This document shows, one piece after another, positions 28,455 to 39,000 of a stretch of 61,739 nt of DNA. Each line of letters begins with the position of its first letter. Within the stretch, counting starts at the first letter, position 1. Made by a program: the position numbers and the translations under genes. The notes below the pieces were generated by a model. That model did not search any database, was not told the origin of the DNA, and saw nothing but the letters and a program-made list of their open reading frames with translations. Location of the stretch: the NCBI GenBank assembly GCA_016286585.1, contig JAEETC010000004.1:1-61739 (forward strand), read 5' to 3'. The stretch comes from Prevotella sp. Lineage in GTDB: Bacteria > Bacteroidota > Bacteroidia > Bacteroidales > Bacteroidaceae.

Positions 28455-29816
28455 TTATTTAACCCAGAGTCCTTTAGCGCTCTTATTCAGCAACTTACGC
28501 AATTGAACCTTTCCAAAGACAGTTTGAAACACTAAGACGATGGTAGGTACAATGACGATACCTTCAACACCCCATAAACGACATGCCAGAGTCATCAATG
28601 GCCAAGAAACAATAGCAAAAGACAAATATATTATTAATTGTATCCTTACAGTACCAATACCATTGATAAGATACATATACAGATTACCCAGATTTAATAT
28701 CATCACATAGATATAGACAAACAATGACAGCTTTGGACTGATATCCACATTGGTTCCTACCCAGACGATATAAACATAACGGGCAAAAATAAGCATCAGG
28801 ACACCAATGATTGCAAAACCAATCCACATATATTCCAATGCCTTCATCGTTCTCGTCATCCATGAATAGTCATTTCTGTTATAAGCATCTGTAAAAGCCG
28901 ACCAGAATGGAGTCAGGATGATAATAAAAATGGTATATAATAAGGCAAAATACTTATAGGCAATGTTATATTCGGTAACGGCATCAGGCCCGATCTCTCG
29001 TGAAATGATAATGTTGATAATCTGAAAAATGAAAATCATACATAAATAAATAATAAAGAATTGCAACCCGATTCCTAAGATATCGCGAATCAAGGACATC
29101 TTTACATAGCGGAATCTGGGAGCTATTTCTTGATATTTACGGGATGAATACACAAATAACGAAACCACAATTGCCAACAGACAAGGCATCCCAGCAAAAT
29201 AAAGGGCCAGATTGGTAAGGCTTCCCTTACTGACTAGCGTAAGAATCCAGACAGAAATGAGAGACAACAATTGACCTCCACCCTGTATCATGGATGCAAG
29301 GCCAGCCTTCTGATCGGCCATCAGCATCGTAGAAACGAGGTTGGCAACCATATTCAAACAGAAAAAAGCAGATAGGATGACAAATACCTTACCTAATTCC
29401 TCACTATAAACCGGATCGACATTTAAAATCGTTGACCAGTCTATAAACACATTACCTACAATAATAGCAAGGAATACGACTAAGACTATGATTGCTACAG
29501 AAAAATAGGTTGTACTCAGATAACATTTTGCCAAATCGATATTACCTTCGGCCTTTGCTTCGGCAAACCTGTTTCTGAAACCATTACCCAATCCCAAATC
29601 AAACAAGGTGATCCATGAAATGATAGAAGACATGGTCAACCATATTCCATACTGAGTCGGGTTAACATAATCAATCGTCAATGGAACAATCAAAAAAGAT
29701 GATATAATATAAATCATCTTAGCCACGACAGACAGGACAACACCCTTCACAGCCTCTTTTGAACGGCCTGAAGAATTTGAGATTCTGTCGATGAACAAAA
29801 CTATCGGACTGATCAT
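28455..29816 (-). CDS. Polysaccharide flippase (Wzx-type, MATE-like)
   Basis: This 453-aa protein has 12-14 predicted membrane helices, with the PST-family start ISNSSGRSKEAVKGVVLSVV. It also has VNPTQYGIWLTMSSIISWIT and FDLGLGNGFRNRFAEAKAEG, which is the typical loop after the second helix. It would flip lipid-linked repeat units across the inner membrane. Its ATG overlaps the Wzc-like stop in an ATGA junction (29813-29816). Confidence 0.9.
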   Translation of the reverse strand: MISPIVLFIDRISNSSGRSKEAVKGVVLSVVAKMIYIISSFLIVPLTIDYVNPTQYGIWLTMSSIISWITLFDLGLGNGFRNRFAEAKAEGNIDLAKCYLSTTYFSVAIIVLVVFLAIIVGNVFIDWSTILNVDPVYSEELGKVFVILSAFFCLNMVANLVSTMLMADQKAGLASMIQGGGQLLSLISVWILTLVSKGSLTNLALYFAGMPCLLAIVVSLFVYSSRKYQEIAPRFRYVKMSLIRDILGIGLQFFIIYLCMIFIFQIINIIISREIGPDAVTEYNIAYKYFALLYTIFIIILTPFWSAFTDAYNRNDYSWMTRTMKALEYMWIGFAIIGVLMLIFARYVYIVWVGTNVDISPKLSLFVYIYVMILNLGNLYMYLINGIGTVRIQLIIYLSFAIVSWPLMTLACRLWGVEGIVIVPTIVLVFQTVFGKVQLRKLLNKSAKGLWVK

Positions 29817-32023
29817 GACCCTATCTGATTCAAGATGAGACAGAGAGAGGCCAAACGGTTATCGGCTTTCATCTTTTCAAGTTCTTCTATGGCAGACTTG
29901 GAAGTCTTTCCTGGACGGCAGACGAAACAAGTCACATCGGCAAGACTACCAATCAAGGCTTTATTGTGTGGGGCAATCTCAGGACCATCCAGGATAATAA
30001 CGTCGTATGATTCCCGCAGACTGGCCAATGCCTGCTGCAGTCCCTTATGAGCCAACAGGTCGGCAGGATGGATGGAGTCAGGGATTCCTGGAGGAAGGAT
30101 ATCCAGCAGATGGCGGCAGACGGTCTTCTCCCCCATTCTGGTGAAGGCTTCTGCCAGGTGGGTTGCACAGAACGTCTTCCCGTCCTCCTCATTGGCAGAG
30201 GTAACCAATATGGTTTTCTGTCCATCCTTCAGCTGATGAAGCAGGTTGTTACGGATAACCCTGAACGCATCGTCGCATTCTCCTTGTCCTGACGCAGGGA
30301 TCGTTCCTGCCAACGGCAACTTTGTTGTCAGCTTCAGGTCGATCTCTGAATCAATTTGCTTTTTCAGACTTCTGCGAGAGAAGAAGAAGACATAAGGCAG
30401 GAGCAGACCGATAATCGGTGACAAGAGTAAGGCGTACAATGTCTTGGGCTTCGTCTTCTTGAGTGCCTGTGTTTCGTCAATCAGTCGGCCTTTGTCAATG
30501 GTATTGGCCAGTTCCATGATGACCTGCTCCCGCTTCTGTAGCAATGAGACGAAGACGCTTTGCTTGATATTCCTCTGACGGCTCACTTCGGTCATATTTC
30601 GCTCTTGCTCTGGCGCATCTACCACTCGGCTCATATAGCGGTTATACTCCCGTTCTGCCACTCGTTTTCTCAAGAGCAACGACTCACGGTCACGCTTGAA
30701 GGCTGTCTGAATCACGGGATGCAACTCGTCAATCAGTTGCGTCGTCAGCTTCACCTGTGTGGACTGCTCTGTCAAACTCTTCAGCAACATCTTCCTGTCA
30801 TTGACCAACTGGTTGTGACGGCTGATCATCGACACGGCGTCGCCGGAATAGACACCCACATTCACAGGAATCAGCTCATAACGGTTCGCTGGGTCATTCA
30901 CATACTCACTCAGATAGTCGAGCAACTGCTGCTGAACACCGAAACTCACAATCTGAGACTCATAGGCACTCTTCTTACCCATTACCTCCTCGGCATCTAC
31001 CTTCGGATCCGTGACCTGATACTGTTTCTTGACCTTTTCCCAGTCGGCATCCGTCAGACCGAGCTCTTGGTCGATCTTGGCAATACGTCCGTTGATGAAC
31101 TCCTCATTCTTGGCGGCCTCTTCCTGACGTTCCTGATTGAAACAGTCATTATAATGAGCCACCAGGGAGTTCACGAAGTCAATACCTCGAAGTATATTTT
31201 CGTCAGAAAGACCAATGTAAAGAATCGATGTGGCCTTCTTCGATGCCGGAGCAACGTTCAGGCGCTTGGCGAAACTCTTAGCAACCGTCATGGGCGGCAC
31301 AATCTTGACCTTCAGCCGATAGTCTTTCGTAAAGGGTTTCCGGTCCTCTTCAGTCGGCAGGATATTCTCTGTGAGGGTCAGATCGCCAATCTCCGTATGC
31401 AATACCGCCGGCAACTTGGCAAAAGTCTTTTCTTCAATATTAATCTTTTTCTTGCCTTTCCTCAGTTTCCCCTCAACGGTATAGCCTGCATCACTTTTAT
31501 CGATGGTCAGACTGATGCTATACACTTTCAGAGGCAGGTTCTCGTTCATGGTCTGAAGGATTTCCGGACTGACCGCCACACTCACCGGCTGGTTCTTATA
31601 TAGCAGACGGCTCTTCAGAAACTTCTGATGGCGAATTTCCGTGTACAGACCCAGATCTTCCACCACATCCTTCGCCAACTGTTTGGTCTTCAGGATTTCC
31701 TTCTCGTTTTCCGCATTGGTTGTACGGTTCAAGTTCAGACTGCTGCTAAGGCTAGACGGAAGCTGGCTCATCAGAGACGAACTGGCACTAACGGTAGTAC
31801 CGCCAGACTGCCTCCGGTCAATGATCATCATCTTTCCCTGAATGCTATATGACGGACGGCTCAGATAGACATAAGTCCCCGCCAGAAACAGACACAGGAC
31901 AACAGACAGGGCGAACCATTTCTTATGGCTGGTGAAGAGTGACCACAAGTATTTCAAGTCGAAGATGGTATATCTGTTTTTCTCTCGGATTTCCGAAGGA
32001 CTCAACTTAATTTTATTCTTCAT
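29813..32023 (-). CDS. Wzz/Wzc-like chain-length protein with degenerate kinase domain
   Basis: This 736-aa protein combines a chain-length determinant part with a P-loop domain. It has a first membrane helix at about residues 37-55, a long periplasmic coiled-coil region (200-500), a second helix near 520-545, and a cytoplasmic domain (590-736). The Walker A loop is TSANEEDGKTF (about 605-615), one acidic residue off the usual GEGKS/T form. Walker B DVIILDGPE is present. The Walker A' segment, usually LLIDxDxR, is missing: GEKTVCRHLLDILPPG follows directly. The tail stops at LILNQIGS without the usual tyrosine cluster. It probably controls chain length and export, but kinase activity is doubtful. 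It starts 16 bp after wza. Confidence 0.88.
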   Translation of the reverse strand: MKNKIKLSPSEIREKNRYTIFDLKYLWSLFTSHKKWFALSVVLCLFLAGTYVYLSRPSYSIQGKMMIIDRRQSGGTTVSASSSLMSQLPSSLSSSLNLNRTTNAENEKEILKTKQLAKDVVEDLGLYTEIRHQKFLKSRLLYKNQPVSVAVSPEILQTMNENLPLKVYSISLTIDKSDAGYTVEGKLRKGKKKINIEEKTFAKLPAVLHTEIGDLTLTENILPTEEDRKPFTKDYRLKVKIVPPMTVAKSFAKRLNVAPASKKATSILYIGLSDENILRGIDFVNSLVAHYNDCFNQERQEEAAKNEEFINGRIAKIDQELGLTDADWEKVKKQYQVTDPKVDAEEVMGKKSAYESQIVSFGVQQQLLDYLSEYVNDPANRYELIPVNVGVYSGDAVSMISRHNQLVNDRKMLLKSLTEQSTQVKLTTQLIDELHPVIQTAFKRDRESLLLRKRVAEREYNRYMSRVVDAPEQERNMTEVSRQRNIKQSVFVSLLQKREQVIMELANTIDKGRLIDETQALKKTKPKTLYALLLSPIIGLLLPYVFFFSRRSLKKQIDSEIDLKLTTKLPLAGTIPASGQGECDDAFRVIRNNLLHQLKDGQKTILVTSANEEDGKTFCATHLAEAFTRMGEKTVCRHLLDILPPGIPDSIHPADLLAHKGLQQALASLRESYDVIILDGPEIAPHNKALIGSLADVTCFVCRPGKTSKSAIEELEKMKADNRLASLCLILNQIGS

Positions 32024-32039
32024 TATTCTAATCTAGTTT

Positions 32040-32840
32040 TTATTTGAGAATTGAGACTAACAACGTCGCCACTGACATCAGGATACCCGTTGCCGAAAGC
32101 CACAAACTGGTTGATGTGCCGATGACAGAATTCTGCGCCTTGATCTTATTGGGTTCCACATAGATGATGTCGTTCTGCTGCAGGTAATAATAGGGCGAGT
32201 TCACGATATTCGCATCATTTAGGTCCAGCGTATGATAACTCTTGGCTCCATTAACATCTTCACGGATAAGGGTCACATTGTTGCGAACACCGTAGATCGT
32301 CATATCGCCGGCCCTGGCCAGAGCCTCCAACACATTGATCTTCTCACGGGCTATCGTGAAAGTGCCGGGAGCGTTGACCTCCCCCAACACCGAGATGGAG
32401 AAACTCGACATGCGAACCGTCACAACTGGATTTTCCGACTCTGCCAGATAAGGACTGATGGCCTGAGTAATCAGCTGCTCAGCCTCTGTCTTCGTCAGGC
32501 CACCCACCTTCAACTCTCCTACGACAGGAAACTGTATCTTTCCGTCGTTATCCACCAAATAGCTCTGAATCTGAGTCTGAGTGGTCGGCGTCACCAGATT
32601 GAACTGATAAGCAGCACTGGGGGTTGTGGTGTTAACGACGATAGACAGCACGTCCTTCGGCATGATGCGGGCGTCCACCAGATAGCCCTTGGCGGCCTGG
32701 TCCAGCGCTTCGCGGTTCCTGAAATAAGTCACGTCCTTCGAGGAACCGCACGATGTCAGCAGACTGACTGCGGCCAGTACCAAGAACGACAGCTTGAAGA
32801 TGTAGATTCTCTGTATCATTTTTATCATGTATTTATTCAT
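32040..32840 (-). CDS. Wza-type polysaccharide export lipoprotein
   Basis: This outer-membrane export protein is about 266 aa from the ATG at 32840; the frame opens upstream at 32885 without a good start context. The lipobox SLLTSC is followed by GSSKDVTYFRN. The Poly_export domain (YLVDARIMPKDVLSIVVN, about 40-130) and a SLBB domain (VTVRMSSFSISVLGEVNAPG, about 150-200) follow, and the C-terminal membrane helix is at about 240-262. It is shorter than E. coli Wza (about 380 aa), as usual in Bacteroidetes. It is the first gene of the EPS operon. Confidence 0.9.
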   Translation of the reverse strand: MNKYMIKMIQRIYIFKLSFLVLAAVSLLTSCGSSKDVTYFRNREALDQAAKGYLVDARIMPKDVLSIVVNTTTPSAAYQFNLVTPTTQTQIQSYLVDNDGKIQFPVVGELKVGGLTKTEAEQLITQAISPYLAESENPVVTVRMSSFSISVLGEVNAPGTFTIAREKINVLEALARAGDMTIYGVRNNVTLIREDVNGAKSYHTLDLNDANIVNSPYYYLQQNDIIYVEPNKIKAQNSVIGTSTSLWLSATGILMSVATLLVSILK

Positions 32841-33028
32841 TCTTTCTGTTTCGGGCGAAGAGCAAATCGCTTGTCCTGATGACACATATCTTTTCCTTTC
32901 CCCAGCAGTTGTGATCGCCGCCAGAGAATCCGAAAAAGGAGGCCATAAGGATCAAGCATACTGCACTCACCCTCCGCACAAGAGCCTTTGCTCGCAAAGG
33001 ATTTTGAACACGTTTGCTAAAATCGGTG

Positions 33029-33036
33029 CAAAGTTA
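33029..33036 (-). promoter_or_regulatory. -7 box for the EPS operon
   Basis: TAACTTTG on the minus strand would give a leader of about 180 nt before the wza ATG at 32840. The leader holds a small hairpin, cctttg-ctcg-caaagg (32985-33000), which lacks a T tract. The -33 position does not hold TTG. Confidence 0.5.
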
Positions 33037-33286
33037 GTGTAAAAATTTGAGTTAGCGAAAAGAATGATGATTTATTTGCTGTCTAAAACACAAGAAAAAC
33101 AAATAAAACACAAATGAAACGATTGAATCAGAGAAAAAGAGCCTTTCCAATACTATCACCGTGGATGTTAACAATTTGTGGAATCACAGAAAATTCGGGA
33201 AAATATCAACAAAATTTGAAGAACCACCACAAAATCAAATTAAATAACTGGATAGCAAATATTTATATATTTTTGAACTTACACAG

Positions 33287-33330
33287 AACCACCATAAAAC
33301 CACCACAAAACCACCATAGAACCACCACAA
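33287..33330. repeat. Four tandem 11-bp repeats, left arm
   Basis: The units are aaccaccataa, aaccaccacaa, aaccaccatag and aaccaccacaa, exactly 11 bp each. A further partial copy (aaccaccacaa) is at 33222. The array is the inverse of 33606-33649. Confidence 0.85.
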
Positions 33331-33449
33331 AAGACCAAATACGTTCACAAAAATGCTGTGATTATGTGAAAGTGTAGCCTTCTTTTGGAGTTTACAGGCA
33401 GTAAAGTCGGACTTTAGATAGGGTAAAGTCGGAGTTTAGGCTAAGTAAA

Positions 33450-33477
33450 CTCCGAAATTCTCTAGAGAATTTCGGAG
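33450..33477. repeat. 28-bp perfect palindrome
   Basis: The sequence from ctccgaaattctct to its mirror agagaatttcggag is self-complementary without mismatch. It sits near the midpoint between the two inverted 11-bp arrays. A second imperfect inverted pair (cggagttta / taaactccg, 33430-33454) overlaps its left side, so alternative hairpins are possible. Confidence 0.85.
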
Positions 33478-33605
33478 AAAGGTGGCTGTAAACTCCAAGA
33501 AAGGTGGCAGGTTACTTGGAGAAAGGTGCCTGTAAACTCTGGGAGAGGTATAACCTCACACACTTTCACACATTCATGTGCTAATTTGATAGATAAATGT
33601 TAGTT

Positions 33606-33649
33606 TTGTGGTGGTTCTATGGTGGTTCTATGGTGGTTTTATGTAGGTT
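33606..33649. repeat. Four tandem 11-bp repeats, right arm (inverted)
   Basis: The units are ttgtggtggtt, ctatggtggtt, ctatggtggtt and ttatgtaggtt. Their reverse complements are the same family as the left arm at 33287-33330, so the arms could pair over about 44 bp. Confidence 0.85.
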
Positions 33650-33738
33650 TTATGTAAGTAGAAAATTAACTAACATTCTGATAATAAGTAGATTAACTAA
33701 AAATCGTGTAAGTTCTTGAAAAATATATCAAAAAATTC

Positions 33739-33769
33739 TTGGAAAATCGTCGAAAATGTTGTACCTTTG
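33739..33769 (+). promoter_or_regulatory. Promoter for the VapE-like gene
   Basis: The -33 TTG is at 33739-33741 and the -7 TACCTTTG at 33762-33769, with a 20-bp spacer. The leader to the ATG at 33819 is about 45 nt. Confidence 0.75.
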
Positions 33770-33818
33770 CAAGGTCATTGACGACTGAAATCAACAATTT
33801 AAAGCCCAAAATATCGAT

Positions 33819-35969
33819 ATGAAAGTAACATTATTCAAACCTTACAGAAAAAAAGAGACCATTAATCGCATTGACGTTGCTAATGTGGCAGGCATCATCC
33901 AGAAAGGACTGCTCGAAAAGAGTGTGCTCCGAGTCAGGGAACTATATAATCTGATGCGCACCAATCGGCTACCAGACGGTCAGATAGAGTGCAACCTCGA
34001 GGGCGGCATCCAGCTACCACGTGTCTGCTTCGCCGCCGAATTCGAGAACAGGAATCGGGAGCGCCGCATGGTTGGCTACAACGGACTGGTGGTCATCGAG
34101 CTGAACGACCTGAAGAGCTATGACGAGGCCATCGCCATCCGCGAGAAGGCCAAGCGGCTGCCCTTCACGATGATGGCATTCCTCGGCGGCAGCGGACGGT
34201 CGGTAAAGATTGTCTGTCGCGGAGCACTATTCCATGACGCCTCGACAGGACCAGAGCCCCCTACCCTTCAACTACCCGCCGAAGAAGACGATATCTGGCA
34301 GTTCCACCGCAACCTCTACGAGACGGCCCGCAAGGCCTACGAGGGTCAGCTGAACCTTCAGATCGAGGCTCTGGAGCCCGTGCTGGAGCGGACCGTCTAC
34401 CTGAGTGCCGATCCCGCCATCGGCTTCAACCCGAATGCCACACCCTTCTTCGCCGACACCAGTCGTCAGCAGGAAGAGCCCGACTTGAGCGACCTGAGCC
34501 CTAAGGAGAGCCAGCTGATGCCGGGCCGCAGCGTGGAGCGCACCTATCGGCTGAACTGGCTCTATATTATAGAAGAGGTATTAGGCCGGTACTTCGACTT
34601 GCCCGACGAGCAGCGGCAGGAGTCGCTGCTGATGCAGGTGGCCACACGCTGTCTGAACGAAGGCATCCCGATGGCGAAGGCTCAGCAGATGACGATGGAG
34701 CACCCTGCGCTAAACACCGACGAATTGTTAGTAAGCAAAACATTTTCAGCCGTTTACGCCGTTACGCATCAGAAAGACTACATGAAGAAACATAAGATCC
34801 GTCCATTGCACAGCATCCCCGAAGACACGCTGCTGATGATGAAGACTGAAATCTTCCTGAACACGAACTTCGAGATGCGGAAGAACGTGATGACCGGCAT
34901 CGCCCAGTATCGTGAGAAGACCAGCCTGGATCCGGAGTTCCACGACCTCGACCAGGAGGTGCGCAACGACATGACCATCCGCGCCAAAGAGCTGGGACTG
35001 AAGTCGTGGGACAAGGACATCGACCGCTTCATCGACTCCAGCCGCATCGACAAGTTCTATCCGCTCTACGAGTGGCTGAAAGGTCTGCCCAGATGGGATG
35101 GCCGCGACCGTGTGGCGGAACTGGCGGCCCGCGTGCCCACCAACCAGCCCCATTGGGAGACGTATCTTCATAAATGGCTGTTAGCCATGGTGTTACAGTG
35201 GCGCGAAGATACCGATGCGCAGCTCACCGGCAATGCCCTCGTACCTTTATTAATAGGTCGTCAGGGCTGCGGCAAGACCCGTTTCTGCGGCATCCTCATG
35301 CCCCCGGAACTGAGGATGTACTACAACGAGGAGATCAACTTCAAGAAGGAAACCGACCTGAACCTCGGCCTCTCGCAGTTCGGACTGATCAACATCGACG
35401 AGTTCGACAAGACCACCGCCCGTCAGCATGTCATCCTGAAATACCTGCTCTCGACAAGCGACGTGAAGTTCCGCCCACCCTACGGCAAGGCCATCCGACA
35501 GTATAAGCGCTACGCCTCGTTCATCGGCACCACCAACCAGATGAAGCCATTGGTGGACCCAACGGGCAGCCGACGGTTCGTCTGTGTGGAGTGCACTGGC
35601 GACATCAACTTCGAAGACAACCTCGACCATCGCCAGCTCTATGCCCAGCTGATGCAGGAGCTCGACGAGGGACAGCGTTATTGGCTCGACGACGAGGAGA
35701 TTGCCGTGCTGATGAAGGAGAACAGCCGTTTCGAGCGCACTTCCGACCTGGTGGAGATGATTGCCGCCACCTTCCGGAAACCGCAGGATCCGAAGGGCGG
35801 CCGCCTCTGGTCGCTCCAGGAGGTGAACGCCCTGCTCCATTCCCGCTTCAAGAACTACGACCCAACGACGACCTTCGAGAAGCTCGGCCGCACCCTCTCC
35901 AACCAGCCTTTCGCCTTCGTCAACGAGCGTTCCGGCAACTGCTCCCGCTACCGGATGGAAGAGCTCTGA
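33819..35969 (+). CDS. VirE-N / VapE-like primase-helicase protein
   Basis: This 716-aa protein has an N-terminal BT4734/VirE-N-type primase-like domain (about residues 35-190), with YNGLVVIELNDLKSYDEAIA and FLGGSGRSVKIVCRG. The C-terminal VapE-like P-loop ATPase (about 420-640) has Walker A LLIGRQGCGKTR near 479, Walker B GLINIDEFDK near 523, and an ASFIGTTNQMKPLVDPTGSR segment with an Arg finger. Such proteins are associated with mobile elements and phage-like islands. No integrase or phage gene is present nearby. In Bacteroidales these genes are often next to DUF4248, HU-like and smalltalk genes; here those partners lie 32 kb away but share the upstream repeat element. A role in DNA replication or element maintenance is inferred. 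Confidence 0.88.
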   Translation: MKVTLFKPYRKKETINRIDVANVAGIIQKGLLEKSVLRVRELYNLMRTNRLPDGQIECNLEGGIQLPRVCFAAEFENRNRERRMVGYNGLVVIELNDLKSYDEAIAIREKAKRLPFTMMAFLGGSGRSVKIVCRGALFHDASTGPEPPTLQLPAEEDDIWQFHRNLYETARKAYEGQLNLQIEALEPVLERTVYLSADPAIGFNPNATPFFADTSRQQEEPDLSDLSPKESQLMPGRSVERTYRLNWLYIIEEVLGRYFDLPDEQRQESLLMQVATRCLNEGIPMAKAQQMTMEHPALNTDELLVSKTFSAVYAVTHQKDYMKKHKIRPLHSIPEDTLLMMKTEIFLNTNFEMRKNVMTGIAQYREKTSLDPEFHDLDQEVRNDMTIRAKELGLKSWDKDIDRFIDSSRIDKFYPLYEWLKGLPRWDGRDRVAELAARVPTNQPHWETYLHKWLLAMVLQWREDTDAQLTGNALVPLLIGRQGCGKTRFCGILMPPELRMYYNEEINFKKETDLNLGLSQFGLINIDEFDKTTARQHVILKYLLSTSDVKFRPPYGKAIRQYKRYASFIGTTNQMKPLVDPTGSRRFVCVECTGDINFEDNLDHRQLYAQLMQELDEGQRYWLDDEEIAVLMKENSRFERTSDLVEMIAATFRKPQDPKGGRLWSLQEVNALLHSRFKNYDPTTTFEKLGRTLSNQPFAFVNERSGNCSRYRMEEL

Positions 35970-35987
35970 GTCTCAGGAGATACAAAT

Positions 35988-36020
35988 AAATCCCGAAACG
36001 TTTGGTCGTTTCGGGATTTA
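35988..36020. terminator. Bidirectional terminator, hairpin family copy 1
   Basis: The stem aaatcccgaaacg (35988-36000) / cgtttcgggattt (36007-36019) has loop tttggt and AT-rich flanks. It lies between convergent genes ending at 35969 (+) and 36050 (-). This is the only copy of the family without an adjacent promoter. Confidence 0.85.
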
Positions 36021-36049
36021 TTAATGATTAATAAGGTATATGCTTATCG

Positions 36050-39000
36050 TTACTTAACCATGTTCAGGAGGAGCACGAGGTCAGCAACATCCACATTGAA
36101 GTCACCATTAATATTGGCATTATTGTAGTTGAAGCTTTCAGGATTTCTACCCATGATGTAGTCGGCAAGAGCTGTCACATCAGCCTTTGTCACATATCCA
36201 TCGCCATCAACATCTCCTAATACGCCAGTCACAGTCAGTGTGGATTTTACTAAATCAACATCATGACTTTGAGCGTTTGAATCAGAAATAGAAATATTGC
36301 GCAACACAATGGGATAAGTACCTTCCTTTACATCGCTGGCAACATTCAGTTTTATAATGGCCACCTCACCATCATTTCCACTGATGGTAGAACCATTTGT
36401 CGAACCTGCCATCACACGAAGAGCACCGTTATCTTGGAAATCCGCATCAAAAGTATTGGTTTTACGTGTGGTTGTACGTTCTGTACTCAGATATGCCTCA
36501 GCGAAACCATCAGCATCCTTTGCGACAGTAACGCCTTCTGGCAATTCAAGATCGAACTGGAATCCCTCAGCCACAACACTATTTTTCATCTTGACAGACA
36601 GAGTCATATCTTTACCTTTCTCTGCAGATACATTTCCTATATATATTGTATTCTCAAGCTGAGAAATATCAGTATCAGGAAGATTCTTTATGTTGACCTT
36701 TTCTGGTTTGTCAAGTTGGTACACCTGAGTCAAAGTACCCATATTACCAGCCAAATCGTAAACGGATACATTTAGATTAATCATATATTGCATATCCTCT
36801 GCTGTCAGTTCTATCTCAAAGTTCGACTCGTTAATCATTGTAAAATCTCTAGCCTCACCATTCAACATCACATTAAGCGTATTCAACTTTAATCCAATAT
36901 TTTCAGTTATTGAGATGTGAATAATTCCTGACTGATTATCGAAATCGGAAATAATCTCCGGCTTTACCACGTCATTCTTTATGGATGTAGCCATCATATA
37001 TGCGCCAAGTTTATTCGTCTTCAAAACGGTTCCAGCGGGGCCGACGTAATGCCAGATTTTACTACCTTCTTCAGAATAATAGACGTCTAGTGCTTGGTCT
37101 TCTCTGAATCCGAATGGAGTAAGGTCATCTGCACCAGGAACACCTATAACAGAAAACTCTCCATGCTGTGCAGTCTTGAGTGTATCATTTCCTTGAATGG
37201 CAATAAGATCGCATACCTCACTAACGACAAAGAGTGTATCTCCCTGATCAGTAATACCAAGTAGGTCGCCAGCAGGATAGTGATGAGGAATACTAATTTT
37301 CACTCCAGTGTCAAAGTTTTGTATATCATTATTGATGCCAAAGCCTAACTTACAGATATCATTTTGCTCTGTATCTGAAAGAAGAGAATGCCTTGCCATT
37401 GCGATTCTTGCATTTACATTAGTACGATCCTTCATATACCAATGGTAGAAGAAAGGATAGAAAATTTTATCCTCGAAGAAATCACCAATGGTATTATCTA
37501 CTGCTTTTACAATTTCTCCGGTTGCATCTACAACTAAGCCACATGCCTGCATCATCCAATTCCATGCTTTTTCAATGTTAGGATGTTCTTCTATGAAAGC
37601 TTCATATATTGTATTTGCTGTATGTTTTATTGCAGATGCAGCTACTTTCTTGATAGAAGTCGTTGGCCTAAAGACAACGTCGAACGTACGCCGGTCAGGA
37701 ATGCTAAAATAGCTTTCGTTGGGTCTATTCTCAAGTTCTACGTTAAGGTCTGTGTCAAAGTATAAATTACACCATCCAAAATCATATACTTTAATACTAA
37801 CAGAACCATCAAACTCAGAAGATACCGTTCGTTCGACTTTCAATGCATCTTTAAGACTATAGGTACTTGGGGCAGGTGTGATGCCTGCAAGAATAGACAG
37901 TGGGGCATCAAAGCTTTTTTGCCATGTGCTATAAATCTTATAGGGCGGTGCAAAATAGGTCTTGTATGAGAGATTGGGGAATACCTTCATCACTTCACTT
38001 TGATAGTCATTTTCTGATATCACTTGTCTACGTAGAAACCTTGCCCATTTTCCCTTACTTGATACTTTCGATGTGTATTTACTTGTATAACCTAAGCTTA
38101 AATCAATTGGACCCCAACCGTCAGTCAATATATCACCAATCTGCATATTTTCAAGGCTAAAATCCCATGATGAAGACAATGACATTTGCTGAGACACTTC
38201 CTCTAAGTCATTTGAATCCTTATTATACATCTCCTCATGTTTCATAGAGAAATCTGATGAATATTTAAGACCAAAGTTTTCATAGAAGAATTTATCACTT
38301 AGAACTTCCAAGTTATAAGCATCCATTGCCGACAATCCCATCTTATCTGCTTGAATTAGATTTACCAAATCATGAACTTTACCCTTAAAATCAAATTCTC
38401 CACCTAATTTTACAGAAGAAGAATAACCTTCTAGGCTTTTTCCTGTTGAACTATCATATTTCGTCTTCCATGGTTCTATCGTGACACTGCCACTACCGCC
38501 CACTTTCAATGATTCTATTGATAGCCCAGGCTCAAAGGCTTGCTTTATTTCTTTGCCACCCGGCAAGTTCTTGAAAATATCACCAGAAACACCTGCTCCG
38601 TAAGTATAGTAAGCATACTGGTCAATCTTTAAGTTTCCTTCATCCCGGTCTTCAAACCAATGTCTCATAGCCTTAACAGCCAGGTCTGTTTTCCAATCAA
38701 CATCTCCATTATAATTGTCAATCCAGCCCTTAATAAAATGAATAACGGCTTCTTTTGGATTAGAAGTGGAAAAATTAACTTTATATCCTCCACTAACACT
38801 CGCATTTATGCTTGGAACATATTTTTCATATTCCTTCATTTTTTCCTTATCCTTAGCAGCTTTATATGCCCCTGTTATCTTTGCCCCAAGGCTAAGAGAA
38901 TACTCGCTGATGTTTCCATTATCGTCCCATTTCAGACCAAGCCCAATAGGGAAGCCAAGACTGACCTTTGATTTAGCCAACGATCCCAAAAAACTACTTG

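Larger units (their letters stand above)
33037..33738. other. Non-coding repeat region upstream of the VapE-like gene
   Basis: No convincing gene is present; a short + frame at 33114-33377 reads through repeats. The region holds two inverted arrays of four 11-bp units (33287-33330 and 33606-33649). Between them are the elements taaagtcggacttta (33402-33416) and taaagtcggagttta (33424-33438), a 28-bp perfect palindrome (33450-33477), and three copies of an agaaaggtg element every 22 bp (33476, 33498, 33520). The last seems to be part of a 22-bp tandem unit. Confidence 0.7.

Noticed and set aside
33114..33377. 87-codon frame upstream of the VapE-like gene
   Set aside because: It reads through the 11-bp repeats, giving a Thr/His/Pro-rich repetitive product, and no promoter precedes it.
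33287..33649. Short repeat arrays as a CRISPR
   Set aside because: The units are 11 bp, contiguous and without spacers, and no cas gene is present.
33819..35969. Prophage or integrative element around the VapE-like gene
   Set aside because: No integrase, capsid, relaxase or attachment repeat was found nearby; the flanks are EPS and surface-protein genes.
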